Made by a program: the position numbers and the translations under genes. Below the pieces are notes generated by a model. That model did no database searches and was not told where the DNA came from. It was given only the letters and a program-made list of their open reading frames with translations. From the NCBI GenBank assembly GCA_045600905.1, contig JAZRYT010000162.1, positions 1 to 21,980 on the forward strand: a DNA stretch of 21,980 bases. The letters are read 5' to 3'. The first letter of the stretch is position 1; each line of letters opens with the position of its first letter. Below are positions 1-7,967 of the stretch, one piece after another. The DNA comes from F23-D06 sp045600905 (lineage in GTDB: Bacteria > Bacteroidota > Bacteroidia > Bacteroidales > WCHB1-69).

Positions 1-612
1 AGACACCTTTTTTCGGCCGGGTTTCACCAATTGCAGCAAAGAGGCTATTCTCATATCGCAGTTTTCGTCCAGCAGAGGTTGCACGGGCAGGTGGTCGTGG
101 ATGCCGCCATCCACATAATATTGTCCGTCGATTTTCATTGGGGCGAACACGCCCGGCATAGAGGCGGAAGCCATTACATATTCCACTAACTGATTGCCTG
201 TGCCGTGGTATTCCGGCAACAGGGTGTCCATATTGCTGACACAGCAGTAGAATTTGGTCTTCAGCTCTTCAAACGAATTGTCGGGCACATATTTTTTCAA
301 AATCTTCTGAATACGGGAAGAACCCATCAGCCCCCCTAATTTCGGGGTGTTAGGGAAGACCAGACGAATGAGGCTGTCCATCTTTTCTTTTCGAATTATA
401 TCCTTGATCTGCTGTGGCTTGTATCCTGCGGCATACATCATTCCAATAATGGCGCCCATAGAAGTTCCTACCACGCAGTCAGGCTGGATGCCGGACTCTT
501 CCATAGCTTGGAGAAATCCCAAGTGCGCATATCCCAACGCGGAGCCTCCGGATAAGGATATGCCGATTTTTTTATTCTCATTTCCTTTACTGTTTGTTTC
601 CTCTGTGCTCAT
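1..612 (-). CDS. Patatin-like phospholipase family protein (partial, C-terminus beyond window)
   Basis: Reading frame starts at the ATG whose complement is 610-612 and stays open to the left edge (204 codons). Patatin-family lipid acyl hydrolases use a Ser-Asp dyad. Seen here: a glycine-rich oxyanion region SLSGGSALGYAHLG (residues 19-32), the nucleophile elbow GTSMG with Ser51, and the DGG motif with Asp168 (VDGGIHDHLP). There is no signal peptide, so the protein is probably cytoplasmic and resembles the RssA-type bacterial family rather than the T9SS-exported patatins. The order of motifs and their spacing fit the family. A perfect TATCTTTG -7 element lies about 45 bases upstream on the same strand (657-664). 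Substrate is unknown. The 3' end cannot be judged because it lies outside the window. Confidence 0.9.
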   Translation of the reverse strand, partial: MSTEETNSKGNENKKIGISLSGGSALGYAHLGFLQAMEESGIQPDCVVGTSMGAIIGMMYAAGYKPQQIKDIIRKEKMDSLIRLVFPNTPKLGGLMGSSRIQKILKKYVPDNSFEELKTKFYCCVSNMDTLLPEYHGTGNQLVEYVMASASMPGVFAPMKIDGQYYVDGGIHDHLPVQPLLDENCDMRIASLLQLVKPGRKKVS

Positions 613-656
613 AGACAAATAGTTAAACCAACTACCTACTTGAAGAAAATGGGGCG

Positions 657-686
657 CAAAGATACAATTCAAAATCCAAAGCCAAT
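657..686 (-). promoter_or_regulatory. Promoter of the patatin gene (-7 TATCTTTG)
   Basis: On the minus strand TATCTTTG (complement of 657-664) matches the Bacteroidota -7 consensus TAnnTTTG exactly, with a TTG trinucleotide about 18 bases further upstream (683-685). The bases that follow, CGCCCC, closely resemble those following the RHS-cassette element TATCTTCGCGCC, which supports reading both as promoters. Confidence 0.55.
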
Positions 687-753
687 GTCAAGTTTTGCGT
701 CCTATAATTTTCTTTATGTAAAAAACTTAAAAATGATTTGGAACAGGATGCTC

Positions 754-849
754 TTATTTAAGAGGATTGCAACTTCCTCTGCTGTAATCTTCTGGACCAA
801 ACTTTTCAATCAAGATCCAAACCAATATGGCTCCTAGTATCTCAAACAT
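754..849 (-). CDS. Small single-pass membrane peptide, 31 aa (hypothetical)
   Basis: A 31-codon ORF on the minus strand starts MFEILGAILVWILIEKFG and ends in a polar tail with SCNPLK, then TAA. Residues 3-14 are strongly hydrophobic, enough for one short membrane segment. Support for it being real: an AGAGAA stretch directly before the ATG, and a perfect TATGTTTG -7 element 26 bases upstream (875-882, minus). It sits in an otherwise empty 441-base gap between the patatin gene and a divergent lipoprotein gene. No family is recognised and no function is claimed. It could also be a chance ORF; only its promoter position and composition argue for it. Confidence 0.35.
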   Translation of the reverse strand: MFEILGAILVWILIEKFGPEDYSRGSCNPLK

Positions 850-874
850 TTCTCTGTGAATTTTTTGTATGCCG

Positions 875-882
875 CAAACATA
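875..882 (-). promoter_or_regulatory. -7 promoter element TATGTTTG reading toward the 31-aa ORF
   Basis: Complement of CAAACATA at 875-882 gives TATGTTTG, an exact match to TAnnTTTG. Expected transcription start is around 868-871, leaving a leader of roughly 20 bases before the small ORF. No clear TTTG is seen at the -33 position, so only the -7 half is supported. Confidence 0.4.
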
Positions 883-892
883 TAAAAAATTT

Positions 893-925
893 GATACGGT
901 TGGGGACTGTTTTTTGTGCCGTATC
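893..925. repeat. Inverted repeat GATACGG - 19 nt - CCGTATC between divergent promoters
   Basis: GATACGG (893-899) and CCGTATC (919-925) are perfect 7-base inverted arms with a 19-base spacer. The pair lies between the minus-strand -7 element at 875-882 and the plus-strand -33/-7 pair at 957-986. It could be an operator for a dimeric regulator controlling one or both divergent transcripts, or a weak hairpin. No T-run follows, so a terminator is less likely. Confidence 0.3.
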
Positions 926-956
926 ATTCCCCTTATGTCAAAAACAGAATGGCATT

Positions 957-986
957 TTTGTATGAAAGATTTTTTTTTTAATTTTG
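957..986 (+). promoter_or_regulatory. Promoter of the small lipoprotein gene (TTTG - N18 - TAATTTTG)
   Basis: TTTG at 957-960 and TAATTTTG at 979-986, separated by 18 bases, match both halves of the Bacteroidota promoter consensus. The gene start at 1054 lies about 67 bases downstream of the -7 element. This is the best complete promoter in the window. Confidence 0.65.
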
Positions 987-1053
987 CATCCTGATTTGAT
1001 TTTTGAAATTTTAATCTAAATCTATAAACATTAACATCTTACATTTAATTGCG

Positions 1054-1518
1054 ATGAAGAAAATTATTATCACAAGCTGGTGCTTTTTAGCAACTTTACT
1101 TTTGTTTAATGCCTGTAACAATGGCAAAACGAATTCTTCCAAATCCAAATCTTTAGTTGGTTCAACCTGGATGGCCAGTAGCACGCAAATCGACACGTTG
1201 CGAGATTCTGTCTTTATCTTTACAGCCGATGTCGTTTTTAAATTTCAAGATGACACTTCGGGTGTGATGTTCAGCGACTACCGTGTGTTTATGGATAGCA
1301 AGGCGGAATTTGTAGAAGACAAACCACAGAGAACTCCGTTCACCTATTCTTTCGATAATACCGAGGGGAAAATGGTTCTTGATTTTGAAGGACAAGTCGC
1401 AAATCCGGAACAGCCGAAATTGCTTGAGAACACTTTCAAGTATGATAAAAAGGAAAACACTATTACCACATTTGCACCCAACAAGACAGAAATGAATGTG
1501 TTTTACGAAGTGAAATAA
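1054..1518 (+). CDS. Small lipoprotein, lipocalin-like fold possible
   Basis: 154-residue protein with a lipoprotein signal peptide: charged start MKKIIITS, a hydrophobic core and lipobox FNAC with the modified Cys21. The mature part is rich in beta-forming segments (for example FIFTADVVFKFQDDTSGVMF and TYSFDNTEGKMVLDF), and a GSTWMASS segment follows the linker. This pattern is typical of small lipocalin-like Bacteroidota lipoproteins, but I cannot assign a family. It is probably anchored in the outer or inner membrane. It is a single gene with its own promoter (957-986) and a possible AT-rich hairpin at its stop. Function is unknown. Confidence 0.75.
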   Translation: MKKIIITSWCFLATLLLFNACNNGKTNSSKSKSLVGSTWMASSTQIDTLRDSVFIFTADVVFKFQDDTSGVMFSDYRVFMDSKAEFVEDKPQRTPFTYSFDNTEGKMVLDFEGQVANPEQPKLLENTFKYDKKENTITTFAPNKTEMNVFYEVK

Positions 1519-1538
1519 TTTTTCTTGATGTGAAAAAT
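1518..1538 (+). terminator. Possible AT-rich hairpin after the lipoprotein gene
   Basis: ATTTTTC (1518-1524) and GAAAAAT (1532-1538) form a perfect 7-bp stem with a 7-base loop, overlapping the stop codon. It is AT-rich and lacks a clean T-run, so termination strength is doubtful. Confidence 0.25.
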
Positions 1539-1549
1539 CGTTCTTCTCT

Positions 1550-1723
1550 TTATAGGACCTTGACACCCAATTCCTTTATGGTTGTAGGAGAAAAACGGAG
1601 GCTGGCGTAGATGTTGATGGATTCTTGTGCGGAACCGGACCAACAAGCCAGCAGGCATATTAATAAGAATAGGTTTTGCCTTATTTGAAATATCGGGAAA
1701 AATTGATAACGGGGACAGATGGT
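1550..1723 (-). pseudogene. Remnant of a small secreted protein gene
   Basis: This 326-base gap holds a minus-strand open frame ending at TAA (complement 1550-1552). It reads like an N-terminal signal peptide (QNLFLLICLLACWSGSAQ) followed by ESINIYASLRFSPTTIKELG and a stop. No ATG, GTG or TTG precedes the hydrophobic stretch within the frame, and an in-frame TGA lies upstream (complement 1724-1726). The signal-peptide character suggests coding history, so I read it as a decayed or frameshifted gene. A chance resemblance is possible. Apart from this and the terminator at 1764-1796, nothing else is seen in the gap. Confidence 0.3.
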
Positions 1724-1763
1724 TCAGATTCTCAAAGCATTAGTCAAAGATGATTGTTGCTGT

Positions 1764-1796
1764 AAAAAGAGGCCGTCAGCAAATGCCGACGGCCTC
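1764..1796 (-). terminator. Rho-independent terminator of the T9SS protein gene
   Basis: On the minus strand GAGGCCGTCGGC and GCTGACGGCCTC form a 12-bp GC-rich stem (one G-U pair) with a 4-base ATTT loop, followed at once by TTTTT (complement 1764-1768). It lies about 50 bases past the stop of the minus-strand gene at 1845-3425. Confidence 0.85.
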
Positions 1797-1844
1797 CTGT
1801 TTGTCTATGCCAAGAGCTAATGGCCGACGGTCAAGAGCCTACGG

Positions 1845-3425
1845 CTATCTCACCACGTTGAACTTGCGCGTCACCACGCCGTTCTCGGTGTTGATTTTCA
1901 TCAGATACAGGCCGTTGGATAGGTCTGTGACGTTGATGTCAGTTTGTTCTCCGTTTGCATCGATTGTCTGGAGCAACTGTCCGGAGATGGAGTAGATGCT
2001 GATGCTGCTCATTGGGGAAGACGCATTTACGTGCATCAGTGTGCTTGCGGGATTGGGATAGAGGCTGGTGTGTGTGTCGTGTTCTTCAACACCGACCACA
2101 TTGTTCCTAAGTGTGAAGTGGTTGACACCGAATACGAAGGCGTTGGCATCGGAAACCACGCGGATGGCGACTTGCAATGTCTGTCCGGCGAAAGCGGAAA
2201 GGTCAACTGTTTGCGTGAACCACTCTGTGTTGTCGATTTCCTGAACGGGAATCACGAGGGTCGCATTTTCGTAGGTTTGGCCGTCAGGAATGATGTAAAC
2301 CTCGTATTTTTCAGGGGCCACGTAACCGGTCATGTTTGCCGTTGCGGAATAGCCGAAAGTGGCAGCCGCGCCGTTGCCTATGGTGAAGGACGGAGAAATC
2401 AACCAGTCATCGGCATCATTTTCTGAAGAGAAGCCATACACTGCAAAACCAGCCTCCGTGCTGATTTCTATTTCGCCATAGCCGCCTGCGGACGCATCGT
2501 GGTTGACGTCAACGGTACTCCAGCATTTAGCCTTTTCCTCGTTGTTGAAATCGAAAATGTATGGCAGCGGAGTGTTGTGGCACTCTTTGGCAGTGGCACT
2601 GACATTGACGGTGGTATTGCCAGCACCCGGACTTGACAAAGTGACGGTGCCATTGGTTTGGCCGGCAGTGGTGGGGTTGTAGCGGATGTAGATTTTGCCA
2701 CCTGCTGAGGTCAGCGTGGCGGAAGTTTCGTAGTTGGTGCCGTCTGTGGAAATGGAGAACGGGGCTGACGTAGTGGCCGTGATGTCGCCGGTCAGCATAT
2801 AGCCGTTGACGGAAATTTGGGAATGGTGGCATCCTGGGAAGGAGACTTCTCCGAAATCAACGTTTTGAGGAAGTGCCTCGATAGTGGGGCTGGTGGTTTC
2901 TGCGAGAACAACGACTTCATCCAGTCTCAGACATTCTTGGTCGGTGCAGTTGTGGTGGCGGAAGGCGAAATACACAGTTTGTCCGGTGTATGCTGAAAGA
3001 TCTACTGTTTTCTGCTCGTAGTTATAGGTGGTGACACCCGTAGTCAGCAGGGTGGTGAAATCGGATATGTTGTTGCCCGTTGTGGAAATATAGACGGAGT
3101 AGTTTTCTTGGTAATATTCGGAATTGGAACCGGCGACGTAGAATGTCAGCACGGCGTTGGAAGTCAGATTTACGGGCGAAGTGATGAGCCAGTTGTCCGG
3201 TGTGAGCGCTCCACCGTTGTAAGATGCGGATATGATGCAGGAACCGCCGTTGTAGCCGGTGAAGCTGTTCATCGGGTCCCAATTGTAGAAATCTCCGTCA
3301 TTGTCAATTCGAATCCATCCGGCAGGAATTTCAAAAGATTCGAAACTCTCAGATAAAAGTGTTTGTGCCTGTGATACCATTGTGATGGTCAGGAAGGCGA
3401 AAAATAAGGTAAATGCTTTTTTCAT
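1845..3425 (-). CDS. T9SS-exported protein: two cleaved-adhesin (choice-of-anchor J) domains, Ig-like domain, type A sorting domain
   Basis: 526 residues. Domains in order: signal peptide 1-20 (MKKAFTLFFAFLTITMVSQA); an adhesin/jelly-roll domain about 21-178 with the hallmark LSESFES..IPAGW, DNWLITSPV and CLRLDEVVV segments; an Ig-like domain about 180-282 with the IRYNPTTAG signature; a second adhesin-type domain about 283-440 (PYIFDFNN, DADDWLISPSF, FAGQTLQVAIRVV); and a Por-secretion (type A) sorting domain from about 455 (LYPNPAS, then SIYSISGQLLQT, DLSNGLYLMKI). The gingipain haemagglutinin regions contain the same domain type. It is expected to cross the inner membrane by Sec and the outer membrane by T9SS and to be attached to the cell surface. 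No catalytic domain is seen, so a binding or adhesive role is an inference. It is transcribed alone, with a strong terminator downstream. Confidence 0.9.
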   Translation of the reverse strand: MKKAFTLFFAFLTITMVSQAQTLLSESFESFEIPAGWIRIDNDGDFYNWDPMNSFTGYNGGSCIISASYNGGALTPDNWLITSPVNLTSNAVLTFYVAGSNSEYYQENYSVYISTTGNNISDFTTLLTTGVTTYNYEQKTVDLSAYTGQTVYFAFRHHNCTDQECLRLDEVVVLAETTSPTIEALPQNVDFGEVSFPGCHHSQISVNGYMLTGDITATTSAPFSISTDGTNYETSATLTSAGGKIYIRYNPTTAGQTNGTVTLSSPGAGNTTVNVSATAKECHNTPLPYIFDFNNEEKAKCWSTVDVNHDASAGGYGEIEISTEAGFAVYGFSSENDADDWLISPSFTIGNGAAATFGYSATANMTGYVAPEKYEVYIIPDGQTYENATLVIPVQEIDNTEWFTQTVDLSAFAGQTLQVAIRVVSDANAFVFGVNHFTLRNNVVGVEEHDTHTSLYPNPASTLMHVNASSPMSSISIYSISGQLLQTIDANGEQTDINVTDLSNGLYLMKINTENGVVTRKFNVVR

Positions 3426-3449
3426 AGTGCTGTGTTTTAGTTGTTTATT

Positions 3450-3457
3450 TAAATATA
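3450..3457 (-). promoter_or_regulatory. Possible -7 element TATATTTA for the T9SS protein gene
   Basis: Minus-strand TATATTTA (complement 3450-3457) is one base from TAnnTTTG and lies about 25 bases upstream of the ATG. No good -33 element is visible. Confidence 0.25.
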
Positions 3458-3589
3458 GAATTGTCTATTAAAGGGTGAAAGTGATTCGCAGAAGTGTTCT
3501 ATCACCATAAACTATCATACTTTCAGAAAACAGCGGCGAAGATAGGAAAAAAAGCGGAAAAGGCAGACTGCGACTTGCACATTATTTTG

Positions 3590-3597
3590 TATTTTTG
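3590..3597 (+). promoter_or_regulatory. -7 promoter element TATTTTTG before the S41 protease gene
   Basis: TATTTTTG matches TAnnTTTG and is followed by CCGCCCTT. The same 16-base string TATTTTTGCCGCCCTT occurs before the SGNH gene at 10208, so this is a recurring promoter form in this genome. The start codon lies 21 bases downstream. Confidence 0.55.
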
Positions 3598-3617
3598 CCG
3601 CCCTTAAAAAAGAAACG

Positions 3618-5255
3618 ATGAAGAAAATATTTCTGACTTTAACTGCGGCCATTCTGATGGCTGCGCCCATTTCAGCTCAAAACGATTTTGAAATTGCCAA
3701 GAATGTGGATATCTTCGTGTCCATCTTGAAAGAATTGAATGAAAAATATGCGGATGAAATCACGCCAGGAAAATTGACTAAGACCGCTATTGATGCGATG
3801 CTCACATCGTTAGACCCCTATACGGTCTATTATCCGGAATCTGAAATCGAAGATTTCCGAATGATGACCACGGGTCAGTATGGTGGCGTGGGCGCCCTCA
3901 TCCAACAGCACGGCAATGATGTCGTGATTTCCGAACCATACGACGGTTCCCCTTCCCAAAAGGCCGGTCTGCGTGCTGGAGACATCGTTCGCAAAGTGAA
4001 CGGACAATCTTTAGAAGGCAAGAACTCTTCCGATGTGAGTGCCGCTATGAAGGGCCAACCAGGCTCCACACTCGTTTTGGAAGTATATAGACCTTCCGAA
4101 AAGAAAAATATGACCTTCAATATCGTACGTGAGGAAATCAAACTGCCGAACATTCCCTATTCCGGAATGTTGGACAACGAGGTCGGATATGTGAAACTCG
4201 ACCAGTTTACAGACAAGGCAGGCTCTGAAGTGCGCGAGTCTTTCCAGAAACTCAAAGAGCAGGGAATGAAATACTTCATCCTCGACCTTCGTGAAAACGG
4301 CGGCGGTCTGCTCAACGAGGCAGTCAATATTTTGAACATCTTCGTCGATAGAGGCGTGCAGATTGTTGAAACAAAAGGCAAGATTCCAGAGCAACAGAAG
4401 GTTTTCAAGACGATGGCTCCCGTGACGGATAAGGATATCCCGGTGGTGGTGCTCGTGAACGAACACAGCGCTTCCGCTTCCGAAATCGTGTCCGGCGCTT
4501 TCCAGGATTTGGATAGGGGCGTGATTGTCGGAAAAAAATCTTTTGGCAAAGGCTTGGTTCAAAACGTAGTCCCGTTGGATTACAACACTTCCCTTAAAAT
4601 CACCGTGGCCAAATACTACATCCCTTCCGGACGTTGCGTGCAAAATATCGAATACTTTGACAAGGATACGGCCAATGGCGCATTCAAAATTCCTGATTCT
4701 TTGGCTGTTGCCTTCAAAACCAAAAACGGACGTACCGTTTATGACAAGGGTGGGGTGGAACCCGATGTTCTGACCGAAGACAGCGTCTTGAGCGACATCC
4801 TCCTTTCTTTGGTAACCCATAATCTGGTGTTCGATTTTGCCAACGATTATCGCGCAAAACACGAAACCATTCCCGAAGCCGACAAGTTCAGAGTCGATGA
4901 CAAACTCTATAATGAGTTTGTGGAATTTTTGAAAGATAAAGATTATAGCTATAAGACTGAAACAGAAGAAGTCCTTGAAAAGTTGAAAAAAGCCGCAGAA
5001 GAAGACAAGGTCTTTACTGGTATTGAAAACTATTACAATCAGTTGAAGGCTCAGTTGGAAAAAGAAAAGACACAGGATCTTTACAAGTATAAAAATGAAA
5101 TCAGCAAGTACTTGGCTTCTGAAATCGTTGTCCGCTACTATTATCAGAAAGGACGTATTATGAATATGCTCAGTGATGACAATGACATTGCTGTGGCAAA
5201 ATCCATTTTGAAGGATCAGAACCGCTATAAATCCCTTCTCTCTCCTAAAAAATAG
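3618..5255 (+). CDS. S41 family C-terminal processing peptidase (CtpA/Tsp type)
   Basis: 545 residues. Signal peptide about 1-20 (MKKIFLTLTAAILMAAPISA) indicates export to the periplasm. A PDZ domain at roughly 85-165 contains the carboxylate-binding-loop region and SPSQKAGLRAGDIVRKVNG. The S41 catalytic core follows: YFILDLRENGGGLLNEAV, then SASASEIVSGAFQD with catalytic Ser286, and SFGKGLVQ with the general base Lys311, exactly 25 residues apart as in E. coli Tsp (Asp297 is also conserved). A charged, coiled-coil-like C-terminal extension spans about 415-545. These enzymes trim or degrade periplasmic proteins from their C-termini. It has its own promoter, and the membrane protein at 5261 follows 5 bases after its stop, suggesting co-transcription. 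Confidence 0.93.
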   Translation: MKKIFLTLTAAILMAAPISAQNDFEIAKNVDIFVSILKELNEKYADEITPGKLTKTAIDAMLTSLDPYTVYYPESEIEDFRMMTTGQYGGVGALIQQHGNDVVISEPYDGSPSQKAGLRAGDIVRKVNGQSLEGKNSSDVSAAMKGQPGSTLVLEVYRPSEKKNMTFNIVREEIKLPNIPYSGMLDNEVGYVKLDQFTDKAGSEVRESFQKLKEQGMKYFILDLRENGGGLLNEAVNILNIFVDRGVQIVETKGKIPEQQKVFKTMAPVTDKDIPVVVLVNEHSASASEIVSGAFQDLDRGVIVGKKSFGKGLVQNVVPLDYNTSLKITVAKYYIPSGRCVQNIEYFDKDTANGAFKIPDSLAVAFKTKNGRTVYDKGGVEPDVLTEDSVLSDILLSLVTHNLVFDFANDYRAKHETIPEADKFRVDDKLYNEFVEFLKDKDYSYKTETEEVLEKLKKAAEEDKVFTGIENYYNQLKAQLEKEKTQDLYKYKNEISKYLASEIVVRYYYQKGRIMNMLSDDNDIAVAKSILKDQNRYKSLLSPKK

Positions 5256-5260
5256 TCCTG

Positions 5261-6778
5261 TTGACGCGCAGTCGCATACATCATATAATATATGTGCTCG
5301 GACTGATGGCCTTGGTGGCCTCTCTTCCCCTGTCCCATTTTACAATGGGATTGGTGGCTTTTATCTTGTTGTTGAATTGGTTGGCGGAATGGAATTGGAA
5401 AGAGAAGTGGACGCTCTTGAAGGAAAACAGGCAGGGACTTGTTTTCGCAGGCCTCTTCATTATTTGTGCCTTGGGCTTAATTCGCGCAGACGATTGCTCG
5501 CGGGCTTTCTCCTTCCTTTTCGATAAGATTCCGATGCTGTTTGTACCCATCATCATCCTTACTTCGCAAACTGTTTCCAAAAGGGAGCTGAAGTGGGTGT
5601 TTGATTTTTTTATCGCCAGCACCGTGTTCTGCTGTTTTTTTGCTTTAGGCTATTGGGCAACGCACGAGGTGTCTGACATTCGCGAAATCTCCACCTTTAT
5701 CGATCATATTCGTTTCAGTTTGTGCATCGTCTTTTCCATTGTCCTTTGTGCCCACATTATTATTAGTAAGCAATGTGAACTTAAATGGCTGAAATTCCTG
5801 TATGCCTTCCTGATGCTGTTCCAAGTAGGATATCTGTTCGTGGCACAAACGCTTACGGGAATTGTCATATTGGTTGTCCTGACAGTGTTGTATGTGCTAT
5901 ATCTATTGGTGAAATTGCCGCGAAGCAGAATGCGTAAGGCGTTGCTCGGCCTTACAATCGCCTGCCTGCTGGGCGGCGCTTTGTACGTCACGGTGATATC
6001 CGTACAATATTTTAGGGATAAAGATAAAAATATCACGAGTCGCCAAACGGCTATGGGCAATCCGTATGCGTTCGATTCATCTTCGATGATTGAAAACGGA
6101 CATCGTATCGGTTATTATGTCTGCCAAGAAGAACTGCGCACGGCGTGGGCAATGCGTTCGGATACGGCCTATACTGAAATTGTAGAACAGACGTTGGTTC
6201 GCTATCTCAATTCCAAAGGGCTTCATAAGGATTATGCTGCCGTGATGTCTTTGTCGGAACAGGAAGTTCGGAATGTGGAAAACCGTATGGCGAACTGTGC
6301 GTATGCGCAGGTGTTCGGATTGCGCCGCGCGTTATATCAGACATTCTTCAGTTTGTCTCTTTATAGAAAATATCATACGATTGATGATTCTTCGTTGATG
6401 CAGCGTATGGAGTTGTGGAATGCCTCTTGGGAAGTCGTTGAAGACCATTGGCTGCTCGGTGTGGGCATCGGTGACCATAAGTTAGCCTTAGACGAGCAGT
6501 TGGCCAAACAAAATTCCCCGATTGCGCAACGACACAACCGGGGAAGTCATAGTCAGTATCTGACGTATTGGTTGATGGGCGGCATTCTGCTGCTGCTCTA
6601 TTTCCTCTTTGTGATAATCTATCCTTTTGTAAGGATGCGCCCCCGTATGACGTTGGTATATACAGCTTTAATCTTGATAATTGTGCTGTCTTGCCTGACT
6701 GAGGATACGTTGGAAACACAAACAGGAAGAATGCTTTATGCGGCATTCCTGCCGTTATTGCTGTTCAGTGAAAAATAG
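5261..6778 (+). CDS. O-antigen ligase / polymerase-like polytopic membrane protein (Wzy/WaaL superfamily)
   Basis: About 505 residues with roughly ten hydrophobic segments and a large extracytoplasmic loop between about 250 and 400. The loop-to-helix region carries WEVVEDHWLLGVGIGDHK and RGSHSQYLTYWLMGG, matching the Wzy_C pattern of G-x-G-x-G and H-S-H/N-x-Y-L. Such proteins transfer or polymerise lipid-linked glycans at the periplasmic face. The start is uncertain: the TTG at 5261 gives MTRSRIHHIIYVLG, a sensible charged N-terminus before the first helix, whereas the first ATG (5306) would cut into that helix. The gene begins 5 bases after the S41 protease and ends 1 base before the convergent alcohol dehydrogenase. 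Whether it acts as a ligase or a polymerase cannot be decided from sequence. Confidence 0.75.
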   Translation: MTRSRIHHIIYVLGLMALVASLPLSHFTMGLVAFILLLNWLAEWNWKEKWTLLKENRQGLVFAGLFIICALGLIRADDCSRAFSFLFDKIPMLFVPIIILTSQTVSKRELKWVFDFFIASTVFCCFFALGYWATHEVSDIREISTFIDHIRFSLCIVFSIVLCAHIIISKQCELKWLKFLYAFLMLFQVGYLFVAQTLTGIVILVVLTVLYVLYLLVKLPRSRMRKALLGLTIACLLGGALYVTVISVQYFRDKDKNITSRQTAMGNPYAFDSSSMIENGHRIGYYVCQEELRTAWAMRSDTAYTEIVEQTLVRYLNSKGLHKDYAAVMSLSEQEVRNVENRMANCAYAQVFGLRRALYQTFFSLSLYRKYHTIDDSSLMQRMELWNASWEVVEDHWLLGVGIGDHKLALDEQLAKQNSPIAQRHNRGSHSQYLTYWLMGGILLLLYFLFVIIYPFVRMRPRMTLVYTALILIIVLSCLTEDTLETQTGRMLYAAFLPLLLFSEK

Positions 6779-6795
6779 CTTAAAAGCATTTTTTC
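6770..6795. terminator. Bidirectional terminator between convergent genes
   Basis: GAAAAATAGCTT (6770-6781) and AAGCATTTTTTC (6784-6795) pair around a 2-base loop with one internal mismatch. A-runs on the left arm and T-runs on the right arm give a U-tract in either direction. It overlaps the stop codons of both convergent genes. Confidence 0.6.
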
Positions 6796-7946
6796 AAAAC
6801 GGTTAGAATATCATCAGGTTGCATTTTGTAGTAGCCGCCTCCCGGAATCGTGGAGTTGGCAATCAGCGGCAGCATCTCTTCTGTGGCGCCGACTTCTCGC
6901 AAGGTGGATGGAATGCCCAATTCGCGGAAGAACTGCTCCAGTCTGCTGATACCTTCCAATGCGATTTGTTCATCGGTCAAGCCTTCGGGATTCACTTTCC
7001 AGACGTTGACGGCAAAGCGGACGAATTTGGGCAGGCCGTATTGGTAGATGTATCGGTAGTAGGCTGGTGAGATGATGGCCAGACCGATGCCGTGCGGACA
7101 ATCCGTGTAGGCACCGAGTTGGTGCTCAATCATGTGTACTTCCCAATCCTGTTCCTTGGATAATGCTAAAATCTTGTTCAATCCCATCGTTGCACACCAC
7201 ATAATGTTACTGCGTGCCTCGTAGTCGCGAGGATTGACGATGGCAATGCGGGCGGAATGGATGAGGGAGAGCATCACGCCTTCCAGCAGATAGTCGCTCG
7301 TGCAGTCATCGGTGCCTCCGAAATATTGCTCCATCAGGTGGGAGAAGATGTCGGCAATGCCACTGACCATTTGGACGGTGGGCACGGTGTAGGTGAATTC
7401 CGGATTGAGTATGGAGAATCGGGGTGAGAAAGTCTCAAGGTCAAAAACGCGGCCGAGTTTGAGCTTGACGGCCTCATTGGTGATGACGGAACCGGAGTTC
7501 ATCTCGGAAGCGGTGCCGGTCATCGTGAGTACGGAGGCGACGGGCACGGTCTTGTTGGTGACCGGCTCTTGGTTGACCCAGTAGCGCTGCCAAGGGTCGC
7601 CTTCGCAATAGGCGGCTGCGGAGATGCCTTTGGAACAGTCGATGACGCTGCCGCCGCCGACGGCGAGGATGAGGTCCACGTTGTGCTCTCTCACAAGGCG
7701 CGCGCCTTCCTCCACCTGCGTGTATCGTGGATTGGAATTTATGCCGGCCAACTCGCATACGGTCTTGCCGGCATCGTTCAGCATCGTTATAATCTGATCG
7801 TAAAGTCCGTTCTTCTTAATGGAATTTTTGCCATAAACCAACAGAATGTTCGGGCCGTAGTTCTTCAATTCGGCAGGCAGATTGGAAAGAGCCTTTTTGC
7901 CAAAATATATTTTCGTGGGATTGCAAAATGTAAAATCGTGTATCAT
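6780..7946 (-). CDS. Iron-containing alcohol dehydrogenase (butanol dehydrogenase / YqhD-like)
   Basis: 388 residues, the usual length for group III Fe-dependent alcohol dehydrogenases. N-terminal Rossmann-like half: FCNPTKIYFGKKAL start, ILLVYGKNSIKKNG, and the cofactor loop AVGGGSVIDCSKGI. C-terminal metal-binding half: GIADIFSHLMEQ supplies Asp and His ligands, and HMIEHQLGAYTDCPHGIGLA supplies two further His ligands. The enzyme interconverts aldehydes or ketones and alcohols with NAD(P)H in the cytoplasm; the TGTASEMNSGSVIT segment is typical of the BdhA/YqhD branch. It lies 21 bases downstream of the DUF4296 lipoprotein gene, so it is probably read from the same upstream transcript. Physiological substrate is not deducible. 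Confidence 0.93.
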   Translation of the reverse strand: MIHDFTFCNPTKIYFGKKALSNLPAELKNYGPNILLVYGKNSIKKNGLYDQIITMLNDAGKTVCELAGINSNPRYTQVEEGARLVREHNVDLILAVGGGSVIDCSKGISAAAYCEGDPWQRYWVNQEPVTNKTVPVASVLTMTGTASEMNSGSVITNEAVKLKLGRVFDLETFSPRFSILNPEFTYTVPTVQMVSGIADIFSHLMEQYFGGTDDCTSDYLLEGVMLSLIHSARIAIVNPRDYEARSNIMWCATMGLNKILALSKEQDWEVHMIEHQLGAYTDCPHGIGLAIISPAYYRYIYQYGLPKFVRFAVNVWKVNPEGLTDEQIALEGISRLEQFFRELGIPSTLREVGATEEMLPLIANSTIPGGGYYKMQPDDILTVLKKCF

Positions 7947-7967
7947 AATGGTATGTTTAAAAATGTG

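Noticed and set aside
347..622. 91-codon plus-strand ORF opposite the patatin gene
   Set aside because: The minus strand carries the full set of patatin motifs; the plus frame has none.
1944..2426. 160-codon plus-strand ORF opposite the T9SS protein
   Set aside because: It is a shadow of a clear multi-domain secreted protein on the minus strand.
4011..4862. 283-codon minus-strand ORF inside the S41 protease gene
   Set aside because: The opposite strand encodes a complete protease with catalytic Ser286 and Lys311; the antisense frame has no recognisable features.
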